From NCBI RefSeq assembly GCF_004362145.1, contig NZ_SNXC01000014.1, positions 124,001 through 188,000 of the forward strand: a DNA stretch of 64,000 nucleotides. The letters run 5' to 3'. Position 1 is the stretch's first letter; each line of letters begins with the position of its first letter. The notes below the pieces were generated by a model. That model had not been told where the DNA came from. It was given only the letters and a program-made list of their open reading frames with translations, and did no database searches. Origin of the DNA: Marinomonas balearica. Lineage in GTDB: Bacteria; Pseudomonadota; Gammaproteobacteria; Pseudomonadales; Marinomonadaceae. Position numbers and translations under genes: made by a program. Shown here one piece after another: positions 9,385 to 19,088 of this stretch.

Positions 9385-9702
9385 TTAGTGAGGGCGTTCA
9401 CCGGCAATCATCATTTGTACTTCTTCGTGCTTTGTGCCCCAGATGTGTTCTTTGATTGTTGCAAGGAATCGGTTCGCTTCGTTTAGAGTGACAATACCAT
9501 CGACTAGTTCGACGCCGATTCCTTCCCCCGTAAAGTAAAAATGCCAGACATGGTTATCAATCGACACTTTGCCTATGCCGTTATCGAAGTCCATTTGCTT
9601 AAAATCATAGTGGTTTGGAACAAAGGCGGACATCTCTGAGCCTCCTGTACCGTACGTTAACTCTGGAATATAGCCCTGACGATCAACGAGTTCAAACTTC
9701 AT
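9385..9702 (-). CDS. Hypothetical protein, 105 residues
   Basis: I do not recognise this protein. It is soluble with no signal peptide or membrane segment, and looks like a compact alpha/beta fold with a C-terminal helix. An AGGA ribosome-binding site precedes the ATG, and composition matches the neighbours, so it is probably a real gene. It stands alone between the sulfurtransferase and ugd. Confidence 0.7.
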   Translation of the reverse strand: MKFELVDRQGYIPELTYGTGGSEMSAFVPNHYDFKQMDFDNGIGKVSIDNHVWHFYFTGEGIGVELVDGIVTLNEANRFLATIKEHIWGTKHEEVQMMIAGERPH

Positions 9703-9821
9703 ATAGTTGTCCTATTTTTTGTTTTAGTAGCTATAGTTTTAGAAAAACAGTTTTAACGTAAGTGTAGTAGACGTCCCGTAAGCTAGGAAGTTAAATATAT
9801 CCATTGTTAAAGGTAGGCACT

Positions 9822-10991
9822 ATGAAGATAGCAGTAGTCGGAACCGGGTATGTCGGGCTTTCTAACGCGTTGTTGTTAGCGAAAAATAACGAAGTTATTG
9901 CGTTAGATATACTTCCTGAAAAGGTTGAAATGCTTAATAACGGAGAGTCGCCAATTGTAGATGATGATATTGAGCGCTATCTAATGGAAGAAAAATTAAA
10001 TTTTAAGGCGACATTGGTTCATGAGGAAGCACTTTTTGGCGCCGATTACATCATTATTGCAACACCAACAGATTATGATCCAGAGACGAATTACTTTAAT
10101 ACTAAGAATGTAGAAAGTGTTATTCAACTTGCTGTTGAGATTAATCCAGATGCTGTTATGGTGATAAAATCTACTATTCCCGTAGGTTTTACAAAGCAAG
10201 CTAAGGCTCACTTTAATACTGAGAACCTCATTTTTTCACCCGAATTTTTAAGAGAGGGTAAAGCACTCTATGATAACCTGAACCCTTCACGCATCATCGT
10301 TGGGGAGCGATCTGAAAGAGCAGCTGCATTTGCTAATCTCTTAGAACAAGGGGCAGATAAAACCGACATCGATGTGCTGTTGACGGACTCCAGTGAGGCT
10401 GAAGCGATAAAACTATTTGCGAACACTTATTTGGCGATGCGTGTTGCGTATTTCAATGAGTTAGATTCTTACGCCGAAACATTAGGTTTGGATACACGAC
10501 AAATTATCGAAGGCGTAGGGTTAGACCCTCGAATTGGATCACACTACAATAACCCTTCTTTTGGATATGGTGGTTATTGTCTACCGAAAGACACAAAGCA
10601 ACTTTTAGCGAACTACGATGCGGTCCCAAACAATTTGATCAGAGCAATTGTCGATGCAAATGTCACTCGTAAAGACTTTATAGCTAGTGAAATATTGAAA
10701 CAAAAACCCAGGGTTGTCGGCATTTATCGTCTAGTGATGAAGGCCCAATCTGATAATTTTCGGTCTTCTGCAATACAAGGAATAATGAAGCGAATAAAAG
10801 CGAAAGGAGTTGAGGTTGTTGTCTATGAGCCTGCGTTAGATCAAGAAAGCTTCTTTAATTCCAAAGTGACTAATGATCTAGCGACATTCAAAGAGGTGGC
10901 AGATGTGATTGTAGCAAACCGCGTTACGGATGATATTCGCGATACGATAGAAAAAGTGTATACCCGTGATTTATTTGGGGGTGATTTGTAG
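9822..10991 (+). CDS. ugd: UDP-glucose 6-dehydrogenase
   Basis: Oxidises UDP-glucose to UDP-glucuronate with two NAD+, supplying acidic sugar for surface polysaccharide or LPS core. The start is the ATG at 9822, preceded by AAGGTAGG, giving 389 residues as in E. coli Ugd (388); an in-frame start at 9804 would add six residues. The N-terminal Rossmann motif is [12 protein letters not shown], and the catalytic Cys253 lies in [14 protein letters not shown]. It opens the glycosyltransferase locus, so UDP-glucuronate or a derivative may be a donor for these transferases. Confidence 0.93.
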   Translation: MKIAVVGTGYVGLSNALLLAKNNEVIALDILPEKVEMLNNGESPIVDDDIERYLMEEKLNFKATLVHEEALFGADYIIIATPTDYDPETNYFNTKNVESVIQLAVEINPDAVMVIKSTIPVGFTKQAKAHFNTENLIFSPEFLREGKALYDNLNPSRIIVGERSERAAAFANLLEQGADKTDIDVLLTDSSEAEAIKLFANTYLAMRVAYFNELDSYAETLGLDTRQIIEGVGLDPRIGSHYNNPSFGYGGYCLPKDTKQLLANYDAVPNNLIRAIVDANVTRKDFIASEILKQKPRVVGIYRLVMKAQSDNFRSSAIQGIMKRIKAKGVEVVVYEPALDQESFFNSKVTNDLATFKEVADVIVANRVTDDIRDTIEKVYTRDLFGGDL

Positions 10992-11049
10992 AGGACGAGA
11001 AGGCACTTCTGCTGTTAAAATGTCTTTAAAATTTTAGTTAGGCTTTTTA

Positions 11050-11916
11050 ATGAAAATTAGTGCTTTTACCTTTATCAAGAATGGCGTGTTACTCGGTTAT
11101 CCGTTTGTTCAGAGCATTCAATCTGTATTGTCTCTTGTTGACGAGTTTGTGATCGCGGTTGGTGAGTCCGAGGACAATACTCTTGACGTACTTAGAAGTA
11201 TAGAGAGCGATAAGATACGAATTATCGAAACCGTGTGGAATGATAAAATGCAAGCGCGCGGTTATGTTTATGGGCAGCAAAAAATGATCGCCCAATTCAG
11301 TTGTACCGGCGACTGGGCATTCTATATCGAAGCGGACGAAGTTGTACATGAGACGGATCTTCCCAAAATTCGACAAGTATGTGAACAGTATTTAGAAGAT
11401 GATGAAGTTGAAGCAATTGCATTTGATTATTATCACTTTTATGGAAATCAAAATACCTATATTGATTCATCTCATTGGTATCGTTCTGAAGCTCGAATCA
11501 TAAAAAACTCAATACGGACATATGCTCCTGATGGCTTATATTGGATTGTTTTAGATGGTCGGAAAACCCGACGTTATCCTAAAGCAGTGCGACCTGGAGT
11601 GAAGATGTATCACTATGGATGGACTAGAACAACGGCTCAGTTACAGGCGAAAGATGATCGTGTTAGTGTCTATTGGGGGCGCAATGCGGACAAGGTTTCT
11701 TATGATGAAATTGATCCTGATATTATGCGTAAATTTATTGGAACCCATCCTTCGGTTATGCTTAATTCCTTCGAAAATACCGATTCAGAGGTGTTCGTAC
11801 CACGACCTAAAAATGGAATACCAAAGCAATATAAGAAATATCGGTTGAAAGATAAATTGGAATCTTTATTTGGTGTGGATCTTAGTAAGAAACATTATCT
11901 CCTCGTAACAAGGTAG
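11050..11916 (+). CDS. Family 2-like glycosyltransferase
   Basis: Probable sugar transferase of GT-A fold for LPS core or another surface glycan, acting at the cytoplasmic face. The N-terminus MKISAFTFIKNG and the FVIAVGESEDNTLDVLR segment match the nucleotide-sugar domain, and the DxD-like motif is EADE (about residue 96). Length 288. It follows ugd by 58 bp and precedes the next transferase by 9 bp, so the four transferase genes probably form one operon with ugd. Donor and acceptor are unknown. Confidence 0.75.
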   Translation: MKISAFTFIKNGVLLGYPFVQSIQSVLSLVDEFVIAVGESEDNTLDVLRSIESDKIRIIETVWNDKMQARGYVYGQQKMIAQFSCTGDWAFYIEADEVVHETDLPKIRQVCEQYLEDDEVEAIAFDYYHFYGNQNTYIDSSHWYRSEARIIKNSIRTYAPDGLYWIVLDGRKTRRYPKAVRPGVKMYHYGWTRTTAQLQAKDDRVSVYWGRNADKVSYDEIDPDIMRKFIGTHPSVMLNSFENTDSEVFVPRPKNGIPKQYKKYRLKDKLESLFGVDLSKKHYLLVTR

Positions 11917-11925
11917 CGTATAACT

Positions 11926-12675
11926 ATGTCAACGGTCGGGGCTCTGCTCATCGTTAAAAATGAAGAAAGTAAGCTAGAGGCGTGTCTAGACTCTTTGTGT
12001 CAATGGGTTGATCAGATAGTTATTGTTGACTCTGGGAGTTCTGATAGTACATTAGATATCGCGAAGAAGTATACGAATGATGTCTATTCTCATTGTGATT
12101 GGAAAGGCTTTGGAAAACAGCGGCAGATCGCCCAAAATTACCTTAAAACTGATTGGGTATTTGCAATTGATGCAGATGAGGTCGTTACTGAGAAGTTGCA
12201 AGAAAGTATATTAAAAGCAATTGATACTAGTGAACCTGCTTTATTTAAATGTAATCGATTAAGTAGCGCATTTGGAAAACAAATTCATTATTCCGGTTGG
12301 AACCCCGATTGGATTGTGCGTTTGTTTCCGAGAGATATAGCATCTTATAATGATGCATTAGTACATGAAAAAGTTATTTCCTCTAAGGATATTCCTCAAC
12401 GAAAATTATCCGGCTATTTGCTCCATGATACTTATGAAAGCCTTCACCATTATTCGCTAAAAACGACTTCGTATTTGAAAGCATGGGCAGATGATAGAGA
12501 AGGCAAGTCTTCTTCTTTATCAAAGGCTTTATTACATGCGTTTGCATGTTTCTTCAAAATGTACATTATCAAAAGAGGCTTCTTAGATGGCGCTCATGGT
12601 TTTATTCTAGCTTGGCTTGCTGCACATTCAACGTTCTATAAATATATAGATCTTTGGCTTAGAGGAAAAAAATAG
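11926..12675 (+). CDS. WaaE/LpsA-like family 2 glycosyltransferase
   Basis: Glycosyltransferase of the type that adds a beta-linked hexose to the inner-core heptose in WaaE (KdtX) proteins. Visible motifs are LLIVKNEESKLEACLDSL at the N-terminus, VDSGSSDST, and the metal-binding DADE near residue 86. The W.GFG.QRQIAQN element around residue 62 is typical of the WaaE branch. A C-terminal hydrophobic helix may anchor it to the membrane. The neighbourhood of waaF, hldD, hldE and waaA supports an LPS-core role. Confidence 0.78.
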   Translation: MSTVGALLIVKNEESKLEACLDSLCQWVDQIVIVDSGSSDSTLDIAKKYTNDVYSHCDWKGFGKQRQIAQNYLKTDWVFAIDADEVVTEKLQESILKAIDTSEPALFKCNRLSSAFGKQIHYSGWNPDWIVRLFPRDIASYNDALVHEKVISSKDIPQRKLSGYLLHDTYESLHHYSLKTTSYLKAWADDREGKSSSLSKALLHAFACFFKMYIIKRGFLDGAHGFILAWLAAHSTFYKYIDLWLRGKK

Positions 12676-12677
12676 AA

Positions 12678-13460
12678 ATGAAAGTTTCTTTAATTGTCAC
12701 GACATATAATTGGAAGGATGCTCTTTCTGTTACTCTAAATAGTATACTTTCTCAGAAAATAATGCCTTTTGAGGTCATCGTAGCGGATGATGGTTCTCGT
12801 GAAGATACTAAAGAAGTGGTTGATTCTTTTATCTTAAAATTTACCATTCCTTTAATTCACTCATGGCAAGAAGACTGTGGCTTTCGACTTGCTGCGAGCC
12901 GAAATAAAGCAATTGCAAAAGCGTCAGGAGACTATATCGTCATTGTAGATGGCGATATGTATTTACCCCCCAAATTCATAGAATCTCATATAAAAAATGC
13001 TAAGAAAGGTCATTTTGTTCAAGGAGGGAGAGTTCTACTCGGCGAAGAAGTGAGTGAGAACCTTTTATTAAAAGGTGTTCGTCCTTGTATTTTTTCAAAG
13101 GGAATTAGAAATCGACATAATATGATTGATTCTCTCATTTTAAGTCGCATATTTACGACAATTAGAAACAATGATAGGTCCACAAGAGGCTGTAATTTTG
13201 CTCTTTGGAGAGAAGATGCGATACGTGTAAATGGATACAATGAAGCTTTTGAAGGTTGGGGAAGGGAGGACAGTGAAATGGTTGTGAGACTTCTAAATGC
13301 AGGGTTGTCTCGGCTTTATCTAAAATTTAAAGCTGTGGGATATCATATTTACCATAGTGAAAATAGCAGGGCTCAGCTTCAAATAAATAATGATATTTAT
13401 TTGAAGACAGTTTCAGAGAATCTTTCTTTTTGTAAGAAGGGGGTATCTGAATATTTATGA
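12678..13460 (+). CDS. Family 2 glycosyltransferase with galactosyltransferase-type C-terminus
   Basis: GT-A glycosyltransferase. The N-terminal motif SLIVTTYNWKDAL and VADDGSRED identify family 2, DGDM is the DxD motif (about residue 92), and the C-terminal GWGREDSEMVVRL is the signature of the Glyco_transf_7C region seen in chondroitin-synthase-like and galactosyltransferases. It starts 3 bp after the previous gene and overlaps the next by 4 bp, so translation is probably coupled. The sequence is more AT-rich than ugd. Confidence 0.8.
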   Translation: MKVSLIVTTYNWKDALSVTLNSILSQKIMPFEVIVADDGSREDTKEVVDSFILKFTIPLIHSWQEDCGFRLAASRNKAIAKASGDYIVIVDGDMYLPPKFIESHIKNAKKGHFVQGGRVLLGEEVSENLLLKGVRPCIFSKGIRNRHNMIDSLILSRIFTTIRNNDRSTRGCNFALWREDAIRVNGYNEAFEGWGREDSEMVVRLLNAGLSRLYLKFKAVGYHIYHSENSRAQLQINNDIYLKTVSENLSFCKKGVSEYL

Positions 13461-14362
13461 GCGATACTATTATTTTCTCAAATGATTTTGACGTATCTAA
13501 GTATGTTTTATCAGACTTAGATGATGTTAATCATAAAGTTATCTGTGAGAGTGATTTAAAATATATAAAAGGAAAAGGAACCTTTGCTAAAATAACTTCT
13601 TTGCTTTCACGCACTCAGTATAAGAAATTTGATAAAATTGTGGTTTCATTTTCTATTGAAAATATTGTCACACTTGATTATATAGGAGTGAATTTTGGTA
13701 AGCCTATAGTGTGGCTATGGAACCCTTTGTCTTCTATGACTGTTAAGAATAAATTTTTTTTTCTTCAGTATATTAAGAAACGGAATATCGAAGTATGGAC
13801 GTTTGATAGGCATGATGCAGTTAAATATAGGTTTAAATTTCATAATCAAATTCATAGCGAAAAGCTAATATCTAAAGAACTAGGTGGAAAAGGTGCTTTT
13901 TTTTCGGGTGTAGATAAAAATCGCCTACCTATTTTAATGAAAATTATGTCAGATTTATCGTGCAATAACGTGGAAACGAACTTTCATATAGTAAGGGATC
14001 GCCGTAAAAAATATAGCCCAGAATTTTTAGATTTAACGACTGATAAATATATTGATTTTAAGGAGTATCTAAAGCGAGCTAACGATTGTGAGGTTCTAGT
14101 AGATGTAGTTCAAGGGAGTCAAGGTGGCTTTACTTTGAGGGTGATTGAGGCTTTATTTTTAAATAAAAAACTAATTACAACAGACTTTAGAATCAAGGAA
14201 TATGATTTTTATCATAGAAACAATGTATATGTATATGGTCAAGAAGATAGGGCTTTGTCTGATTTTTTAGAAGCTCCGTATCAAGAAGTTTTATCATCAC
14301 TTAAAGAACGCTATACATTAACTCATTTTATGAATTCGGTAAAACCGACTTTTTATACTTAA
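13457..14362 (+). CDS. Unassigned polysaccharide biosynthesis protein, probably a glycosyltransferase
   Basis: I recognise only the C-terminal half: GGFTLRVIEALFLNKKLITT followed by YDFYHRNNVYV resembles the stretch seen in many lipo-oligosaccharide and capsule biosynthesis proteins of GT-B type. The first 120 residues match no family I can name. There is no signal peptide. It overlaps the preceding transferase by 4 bp (ATGA). It is the most AT-rich gene of the locus, suggesting acquisition from another source. The function is inferred mainly from location. Confidence 0.6.
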   Translation: MSDTIIFSNDFDVSKYVLSDLDDVNHKVICESDLKYIKGKGTFAKITSLLSRTQYKKFDKIVVSFSIENIVTLDYIGVNFGKPIVWLWNPLSSMTVKNKFFFLQYIKKRNIEVWTFDRHDAVKYRFKFHNQIHSEKLISKELGGKGAFFSGVDKNRLPILMKIMSDLSCNNVETNFHIVRDRRKKYSPEFLDLTTDKYIDFKEYLKRANDCEVLVDVVQGSQGGFTLRVIEALFLNKKLITTDFRIKEYDFYHRNNVYVYGQEDRALSDFLEAPYQEVLSSLKERYTLTHFMNSVKPTFYT

Positions 14363-14427
14363 TTAAATGATTGCTTTATAATAGCGGTTTTTTATTTAAC
14401 AATTGCTCTTATATGAACGGAAAAAAA

Positions 14428-14458
14428 CAGCCAGTTAATAAATGCTATCAGTCGGCTG
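14428..14458. terminator. Possible bidirectional terminator
   Basis: CAGCC (14428-14432) pairs with GGCTG (14454-14458) between the convergent 13457 gene and waaF, flanked by an A-run on the left and CTTTTGTT on the right. The stem is short and the loop long, so confidence is limited. Confidence 0.35.
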
Positions 14459-14466
14459 CTTTTGTT

Positions 14467-15474
14467 CTAATTAAGTAAAGTGATGTGTTGACTCACTTCA
14501 CTAGGAGGAAGTTGATTCTGACAATTGGTATGCCCTAATGGACATTGCCTTTTAAAACATGGTGAGCACTCAAGGTGTAAATTATGGATCACCTTGTTGT
14601 CTGTTAGAGGAGGTGTAAACAGTTCGCTGGTGGAGCCGTATATCCCGTGAACTTTGGTGCCTACTGCCGCAGCCACATGCATCAGTCCTGAATCATTACT
14701 GACGGCAAGTTCTGCTGAACCGAGTAAATCGATCGCGTCAACGAGTTTGGTTTTGCCACATAGATTTTTTGCGTCATCTCCAAGACCTTCAATTATTCTG
14801 TCCCCATCCTCCGAATCTTTTGGTCCTCCAAGTGTCCAAACTTGATAGCCTTTTTGAAGTGAGGCTTTAGCAACTTCTCTGAAATGGGATATTGGCCATT
14901 GTTTAGAAGGTCCAAATTCCGCACCGGCCATTAGGGCAATCGCAGGTTTACTCGAAAGGTCCAGTGTTTTGTAGAGGTTTGACTGATTCTCGGAATCTAC
15001 GAGTAATTTAGGCTCTGGCAATACGCTAGGAGGGTAAGCATTGTGTTGCTCTTCTCCAAGTGAGACAAAGCGCTTTACTGTTTGATTTAAGATGCTTTTA
15101 TCAAGTTTACGGCGCTCGTTCAAAAGAACGTAGCGCTGCTCGCCATGAAATCCAATTCTATGCGGTATAGAAGCAAAAAACGGCACAAGTGCAGATTTCC
15201 ACGATCTTGGAAGCGTTATCGATTTGTCGTACTTCTCGCTTTTAAGCGATTTTCCTAAATTGCGTCGAGTGGATATGCCCCATTCACCGTGCCCTGTTGG
15301 CAAACTTATCGCGTTTCGAACTTCTGGCATACGGGCTAAAATGGGAACAGACCAATTTGGTCCAATGACATCGATGATGCAGTTGGGCTCAAGCTCTTTC
15401 AAGCGAATAAATAGGCTTTGAGCCATTACCATATCGCCCACCCAAGAAGGGCCAACAATTAAATACTTAATCAC
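14467..15474 (-). CDS. waaF: ADP-heptose:LPS heptosyltransferase II
   Basis: Adds the second L-glycero-D-manno-heptose to the LPS inner core at the cytoplasmic face of the inner membrane. GT9 family, GT-B fold. The N-terminal [17 protein letters not shown], the central [12 protein letters not shown] and the ADP-heptose-binding [15 protein letters not shown] are typical of WaaF; 335 residues compares with 348 in E. coli. The C-terminal cysteine-rich [16 protein letters not shown] is typical of this enzyme. Its start overlaps the end of hldD by 8 bp, so the two are translated together. Confidence 0.93.
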   Translation of the reverse strand: MIKYLIVGPSWVGDMVMAQSLFIRLKELEPNCIIDVIGPNWSVPILARMPEVRNAISLPTGHGEWGISTRRNLGKSLKSEKYDKSITLPRSWKSALVPFFASIPHRIGFHGEQRYVLLNERRKLDKSILNQTVKRFVSLGEEQHNAYPPSVLPEPKLLVDSENQSNLYKTLDLSSKPAIALMAGAEFGPSKQWPISHFREVAKASLQKGYQVWTLGGPKDSEDGDRIIEGLGDDAKNLCGKTKLVDAIDLLGSAELAVSNDSGLMHVAAAVGTKVHGIYGSTSELFTPPLTDNKVIHNLHLECSPCFKRQCPLGHTNCQNQLPPSEVSQHITLLN

Positions 15475-16414
15475 GAGAATCTAACCAAATCATATAATCT
15501 TTCACGCCTTGAGCAAGGCTTCTAAAGTGCCCTGTGTATCCAGCGTCTCTTAGTTTTCCTATGTCTGCTTGTGTAAAGCTCTGATAGGCGCCTTTCAAAT
15601 GTTCGGGAAATGGAATGTATTCGATTTCGCCTTTCTTATAGTGCTCTATTACCGTTTCAGCAATGGTTCTGAAAGGTTCTGCATTACCTGTTCCGAGGTT
15701 GAAAATACCCGATTTATCGCGGTTTTCAAGGAACCAGAGCTTGGTTTTTACTAAGTCTTCTACGTAGATGAAATCGCGACTTTGACCGCCCGCTTCATAG
15801 CCGTCGTATGCTCCAAACAGTTTAGGGTTTTCACCTGCAAGGACTTGATTACGCAAATGAAAGGCTACGCTTGCCATTGAGCCTTTGTGATTTTCACGCG
15901 GACCATACACATTGAAGTAACGAAAACCAACAATTTGTGACTTTGCTTCAGGTAGTATATTTCGAACGTATTGATCAAACTGAAATTTAGAGAACGCATA
16001 CATATTCAGCGGCTTTTCGTGTTCTCGTGTTTCTTTAAATATCGGTCCTGCACCGTAAACGGAAGCAGAAGATGCATAAGAGAACGCCACTTTGTTTTTT
16101 AGACACCAGTGTAAAACTGCTTTTGAATATTGGTAGTTAACGTCCATTACGTATTTTCCATTCCATTCGGTCGTCGCCGAACAGGCTCCTTCATGGAAGA
16201 TGGCATCTACTTTCATATTCAAAGCGTTGGCTTTAATTAGCTCCAGAAAGTCGTACATGTCCATATAATCAGCAATATTTAGATCGGACAAATTAAGGCA
16301 CTTCTTCCCGTCCGTCAGGTCATCAACTAAAAGTATATTCGTAATCCCTTGCTCATTAAGCGCTTTAATGATGTTGCTGCCGATAAATCCGGCTCCGCCG
16401 GTTACTATGTACAT
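15467..16414 (-). CDS. hldD: ADP-L-glycero-D-manno-heptose 6-epimerase
   Basis: Converts ADP-D-glycero-D-manno-heptose to the L,D form used by WaaF. Extended short-chain dehydrogenase fold: NADP-binding [10 protein letters not shown] at residue 6 and the YAFSK catalytic Tyr/Lys pair. Length 315 against 310 in E. coli. It is 11 bp downstream of the AGE-family gene and overlaps waaF, forming a three-gene operon on the reverse strand, with hldE divergent upstream. Confidence 0.94.
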   Translation of the reverse strand: MYIVTGGAGFIGSNIIKALNEQGITNILLVDDLTDGKKCLNLSDLNIADYMDMYDFLELIKANALNMKVDAIFHEGACSATTEWNGKYVMDVNYQYSKAVLHWCLKNKVAFSYASSASVYGAGPIFKETREHEKPLNMYAFSKFQFDQYVRNILPEAKSQIVGFRYFNVYGPRENHKGSMASVAFHLRNQVLAGENPKLFGAYDGYEAGGQSRDFIYVEDLVKTKLWFLENRDKSGIFNLGTGNAEPFRTIAETVIEHYKKGEIEYIPFPEHLKGAYQSFTQADIGKLRDAGYTGHFRSLAQGVKDYMIWLDSRD

Positions 16415-16425
16415 GATGCGAAATC

Positions 16426-17562
16426 CTATTTGGTAAATTCAGTTTGTGACCAGTTTATCACTTCGTGTAGACCTAAGAAAATGTGGTAGGTAGTCGTGCC
16501 GGGCAGAGGAAAGTCTTTTGGTATATCTCGTTTATCTAAATACTCATTCCATCTACCGTCGTTGGTAAAGTAGTGGTTTTTTAAAAACGCTAAGGCTTTT
16601 TCGAAACGCTTCACTTTTTCATCGTTCTTTAACTCAATGACGCATAGTGCTTTTAAATATTCTGTTATCGGCCAGATACGTTTTTCGGCATCCAGTATTT
16701 CATAAGTTTCTGCATGAATTTGATTAAACACGCCACTAGAATCTGATACGCCATATTTCGATGCGACTGACCACAGCGATTTTGAAATGTTCAGGTTCAT
16801 AGGATTAGGTGAGACTTTATTGGCTTCGTGAAGTAGCCATATCCATTCAAAGTGGTGACCCGGTTCAATAAGATGACCGTCTGAAGGGTGGATGCTCCAA
16901 TCACTCTGGAAAAATTCTCTTAGGGTCGAGGTTTCTGGATCGAAAAAAGTGTCGCGCGCAAGCTCTAAAAGTGTATCTATTTGATCTTTATATTCTGGTT
17001 CCTCAGTTGCTTTGTAGGCTGCTAGGTAGCCTTCTAACAAATGCATATGAGGATTTTGGCGTCGTACTAACTGTCTATCTAAAGGGTAGCATTCATCAAA
17101 GCCACCGAACTCAGAGCGCATGTGATTTTGTAAAAAATCGTGAGTAGCTTTGATGTACTGTGTTGCTCGCTTGTCCTCTGTCGCCAGATAGTAGTGGCTA
17201 AACGATAGAAGAACAAACGCCATTGCATAGGCGTCGGTTTTTGTATCTAAAACATCAAGGTCATCGTTTAATGAGAATATCCATCGTTGATCTTGCCAGT
17301 AATGACAAATTATAAATTCGAATAGCGGCGCTAAGAGTGAAGTATTGACGGTATCTTGATGACATAACGAAGCATGACTTAATGTGTACAATTGGCGGCA
17401 TTGGGTCAACAAGCGAACACGACCAACTTCATTTCTTTCCCAGTTGTGTTTCATACTTTCGAAGCTAAATCCTTTTGCCGGATCGAAAGCGTGTACCTGC
17501 CAATTTCCTAAAATGTCATTGAAAAACGCATTTTGGCAAGAATTAAGAAGATTTTGAAACAT
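16426..17562 (-). CDS. AGE-family (N-acylglucosamine 2-epimerase) sugar isomerase
   Basis: Alpha/alpha-barrel sugar epimerase or isomerase of the AGE superfamily, which includes N-acylglucosamine 2-epimerases, mannose isomerases and YihS. Key elements are [16 protein letters not shown] (about residue 167), [12 protein letters not shown] (about 240) with the conserved His pair, and [11 protein letters not shown] (about 300). The family shares a fold across several reactions, so the substrate cannot be fixed. As first gene of the hldD-waaF operon it may supply a mannose- or ManNAc-type precursor; this is inference. Confidence 0.8.
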   Translation of the reverse strand: MFQNLLNSCQNAFFNDILGNWQVHAFDPAKGFSFESMKHNWERNEVGRVRLLTQCRQLYTLSHASLCHQDTVNTSLLAPLFEFIICHYWQDQRWIFSLNDDLDVLDTKTDAYAMAFVLLSFSHYYLATEDKRATQYIKATHDFLQNHMRSEFGGFDECYPLDRQLVRRQNPHMHLLEGYLAAYKATEEPEYKDQIDTLLELARDTFFDPETSTLREFFQSDWSIHPSDGHLIEPGHHFEWIWLLHEANKVSPNPMNLNISKSLWSVASKYGVSDSSGVFNQIHAETYEILDAEKRIWPITEYLKALCVIELKNDEKVKRFEKALAFLKNHYFTNDGRWNEYLDKRDIPKDFPLPGTTTYHIFLGLHEVINWSQTEFTK

Positions 17563-17660
17563 ATTTTTGCAAGCTCAGATTTAGATGATTTCAGTGAGTC
17601 CAACTTAGGGCGCGTCTATGATAAGATGTCGGCCTTTAAAAATCGATGATTAAAGCATTT

Positions 17661-19088
17661 ATGAACTCTTCTTACTTAAATTTTAAAGATAAAAACATAC
17701 TTGTTGTTGGCGATGTCATGCTGGATCGCTATTGGCATGGCGGAACTTCCCGGATCTCTCCTGAAGCGCCCGTTCAAGTTGTTAAAGTCTCTAACATTGA
17801 AGATCGTCCTGGTGGAGCAGCGAACGTAGCCTTAGGCTTAGCTAAACTCGGGGTTTCCGTCACTCTGATCGGTGTCGTAGGTGAAGATGAGAATGCAGAC
17901 ATCCTTAAACGGTCGCTGGAAGAAGAAGGGGTAAACTGCCATTTTGTATATTCTCCATCGCTTCCGACCATTACCAAGCTTCGTGTGATTAGTCGCCATC
18001 AGCAGCTAATTCGTCTTGACTTTGAAGAGCGTGACGACACGCTAGAACAAAACGAACAAGTTTTAGCCGCGGTGACAGAGTGTTTGCCGAATGCGAACGC
18101 CGTTATTTTTTCCGATTATGCCAAAGGGTGTCTTGCCGACGTCCCTCGATTGATTGACCAAGCTAATAAGCAAGGCGTTCCTAGCTTTGTTGATCCTAAA
18201 GGCAATGATTTCTCCATATACAAGGGAGCAACTCTGGTCAAACCGAATCTCAGTGAATTTGAAGCAATTGTAGGTAAGTGCAGTGGTTCACAGGAAATCG
18301 TCGAAAAAGGTAATCAGCTTCGTTCACAAAATGGTTGGGATGCGCTACTTGTTACCCGCGGTGAAGATGGATTGATTTTACTGCAGGATAATCATAACCC
18401 GTTTTCATTGGCGACGGCGGCAAAAGAAGTGTTTGATGTGACTGGCGCGGGGGATACTGTAATTGCAGCTTTAACCGCGATATATGTAACCAGTCAGCGT
18501 TTTGTTGATGCAGTGGAGTATGCGAACCAAGCGGCTGGTTTTGTGGTAGGAAAGTTAGGTACCGCCTCGATTACTGCTGAACAATTAGAAGCAATTATGT
18601 TTGCGCGTTCTCGCTCCACAAATTTTGGCGTGTTGTCTCCTGAGCTCGTTTCGGAGCAAATTAAGCTTGCTCAACTCAACGGTGAGAAAGTTGTGTTTAC
18701 CAATGGCTGTTTTGACATTTTACACCCTGGGCATGTCGCTTATATGAGGCAAGCAAAAGCCCTAGGGGATCGATTAATCGTCGCCGTGAATACGGATGCA
18801 TCGGTAAAACGTTTAAAAGGCGATAAACGCCCGATTAATGATTTAACGCACAGAATGGCGGTATTGGAAGGCATTGGGGCGATTGATTGGGTCACTTGGT
18901 TTGATGAAGACACACCAAAGGAGTTGATAGAAGCACTGTCGCCTGATGTTCTTGTTAAAGGTGGTGATTATACTGTTGACAGTATTGTCGGCGCAGATCA
19001 TGTCATAAGTAGCGGTGGAGAAGTTAAAGTGCTTACTTTTGTTGATGGTTACTCCACAACGTCCATTATCGAAAAGGCGAATGGGTAA
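17661..19088 (+). CDS. hldE: Bifunctional heptose-7-phosphate kinase / heptose-1-phosphate adenylyltransferase
   Basis: Makes ADP-D-glycero-beta-D-manno-heptose for the LPS inner core. The N-terminal ribokinase-type domain (about 1-318) begins with GDVMLDRYW and carries the catalytic DVTGAGDTV; the C-terminal nucleotidyltransferase domain (about 343-475) has FTNGCFDILHPGH with the HxGH motif. I choose the ATG at 17661 because it leaves 16 residues before GDVM, exactly as in E. coli HldE, and a total of 475 against 477; the in-frame ATG at 17646 would add five. msbA begins directly after its stop. Confidence 0.95.
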   Translation: MNSSYLNFKDKNILVVGDVMLDRYWHGGTSRISPEAPVQVVKVSNIEDRPGGAANVALGLAKLGVSVTLIGVVGEDENADILKRSLEEEGVNCHFVYSPSLPTITKLRVISRHQQLIRLDFEERDDTLEQNEQVLAAVTECLPNANAVIFSDYAKGCLADVPRLIDQANKQGVPSFVDPKGNDFSIYKGATLVKPNLSEFEAIVGKCSGSQEIVEKGNQLRSQNGWDALLVTRGEDGLILLQDNHNPFSLATAAKEVFDVTGAGDTVIAALTAIYVTSQRFVDAVEYANQAAGFVVGKLGTASITAEQLEAIMFARSRSTNFGVLSPELVSEQIKLAQLNGEKVVFTNGCFDILHPGHVAYMRQAKALGDRLIVAVNTDASVKRLKGDKRPINDLTHRMAVLEGIGAIDWVTWFDEDTPKELIEALSPDVLVKGGDYTVDSIVGADHVISSGGEVKVLTFVDGYSTTSIIEKANG

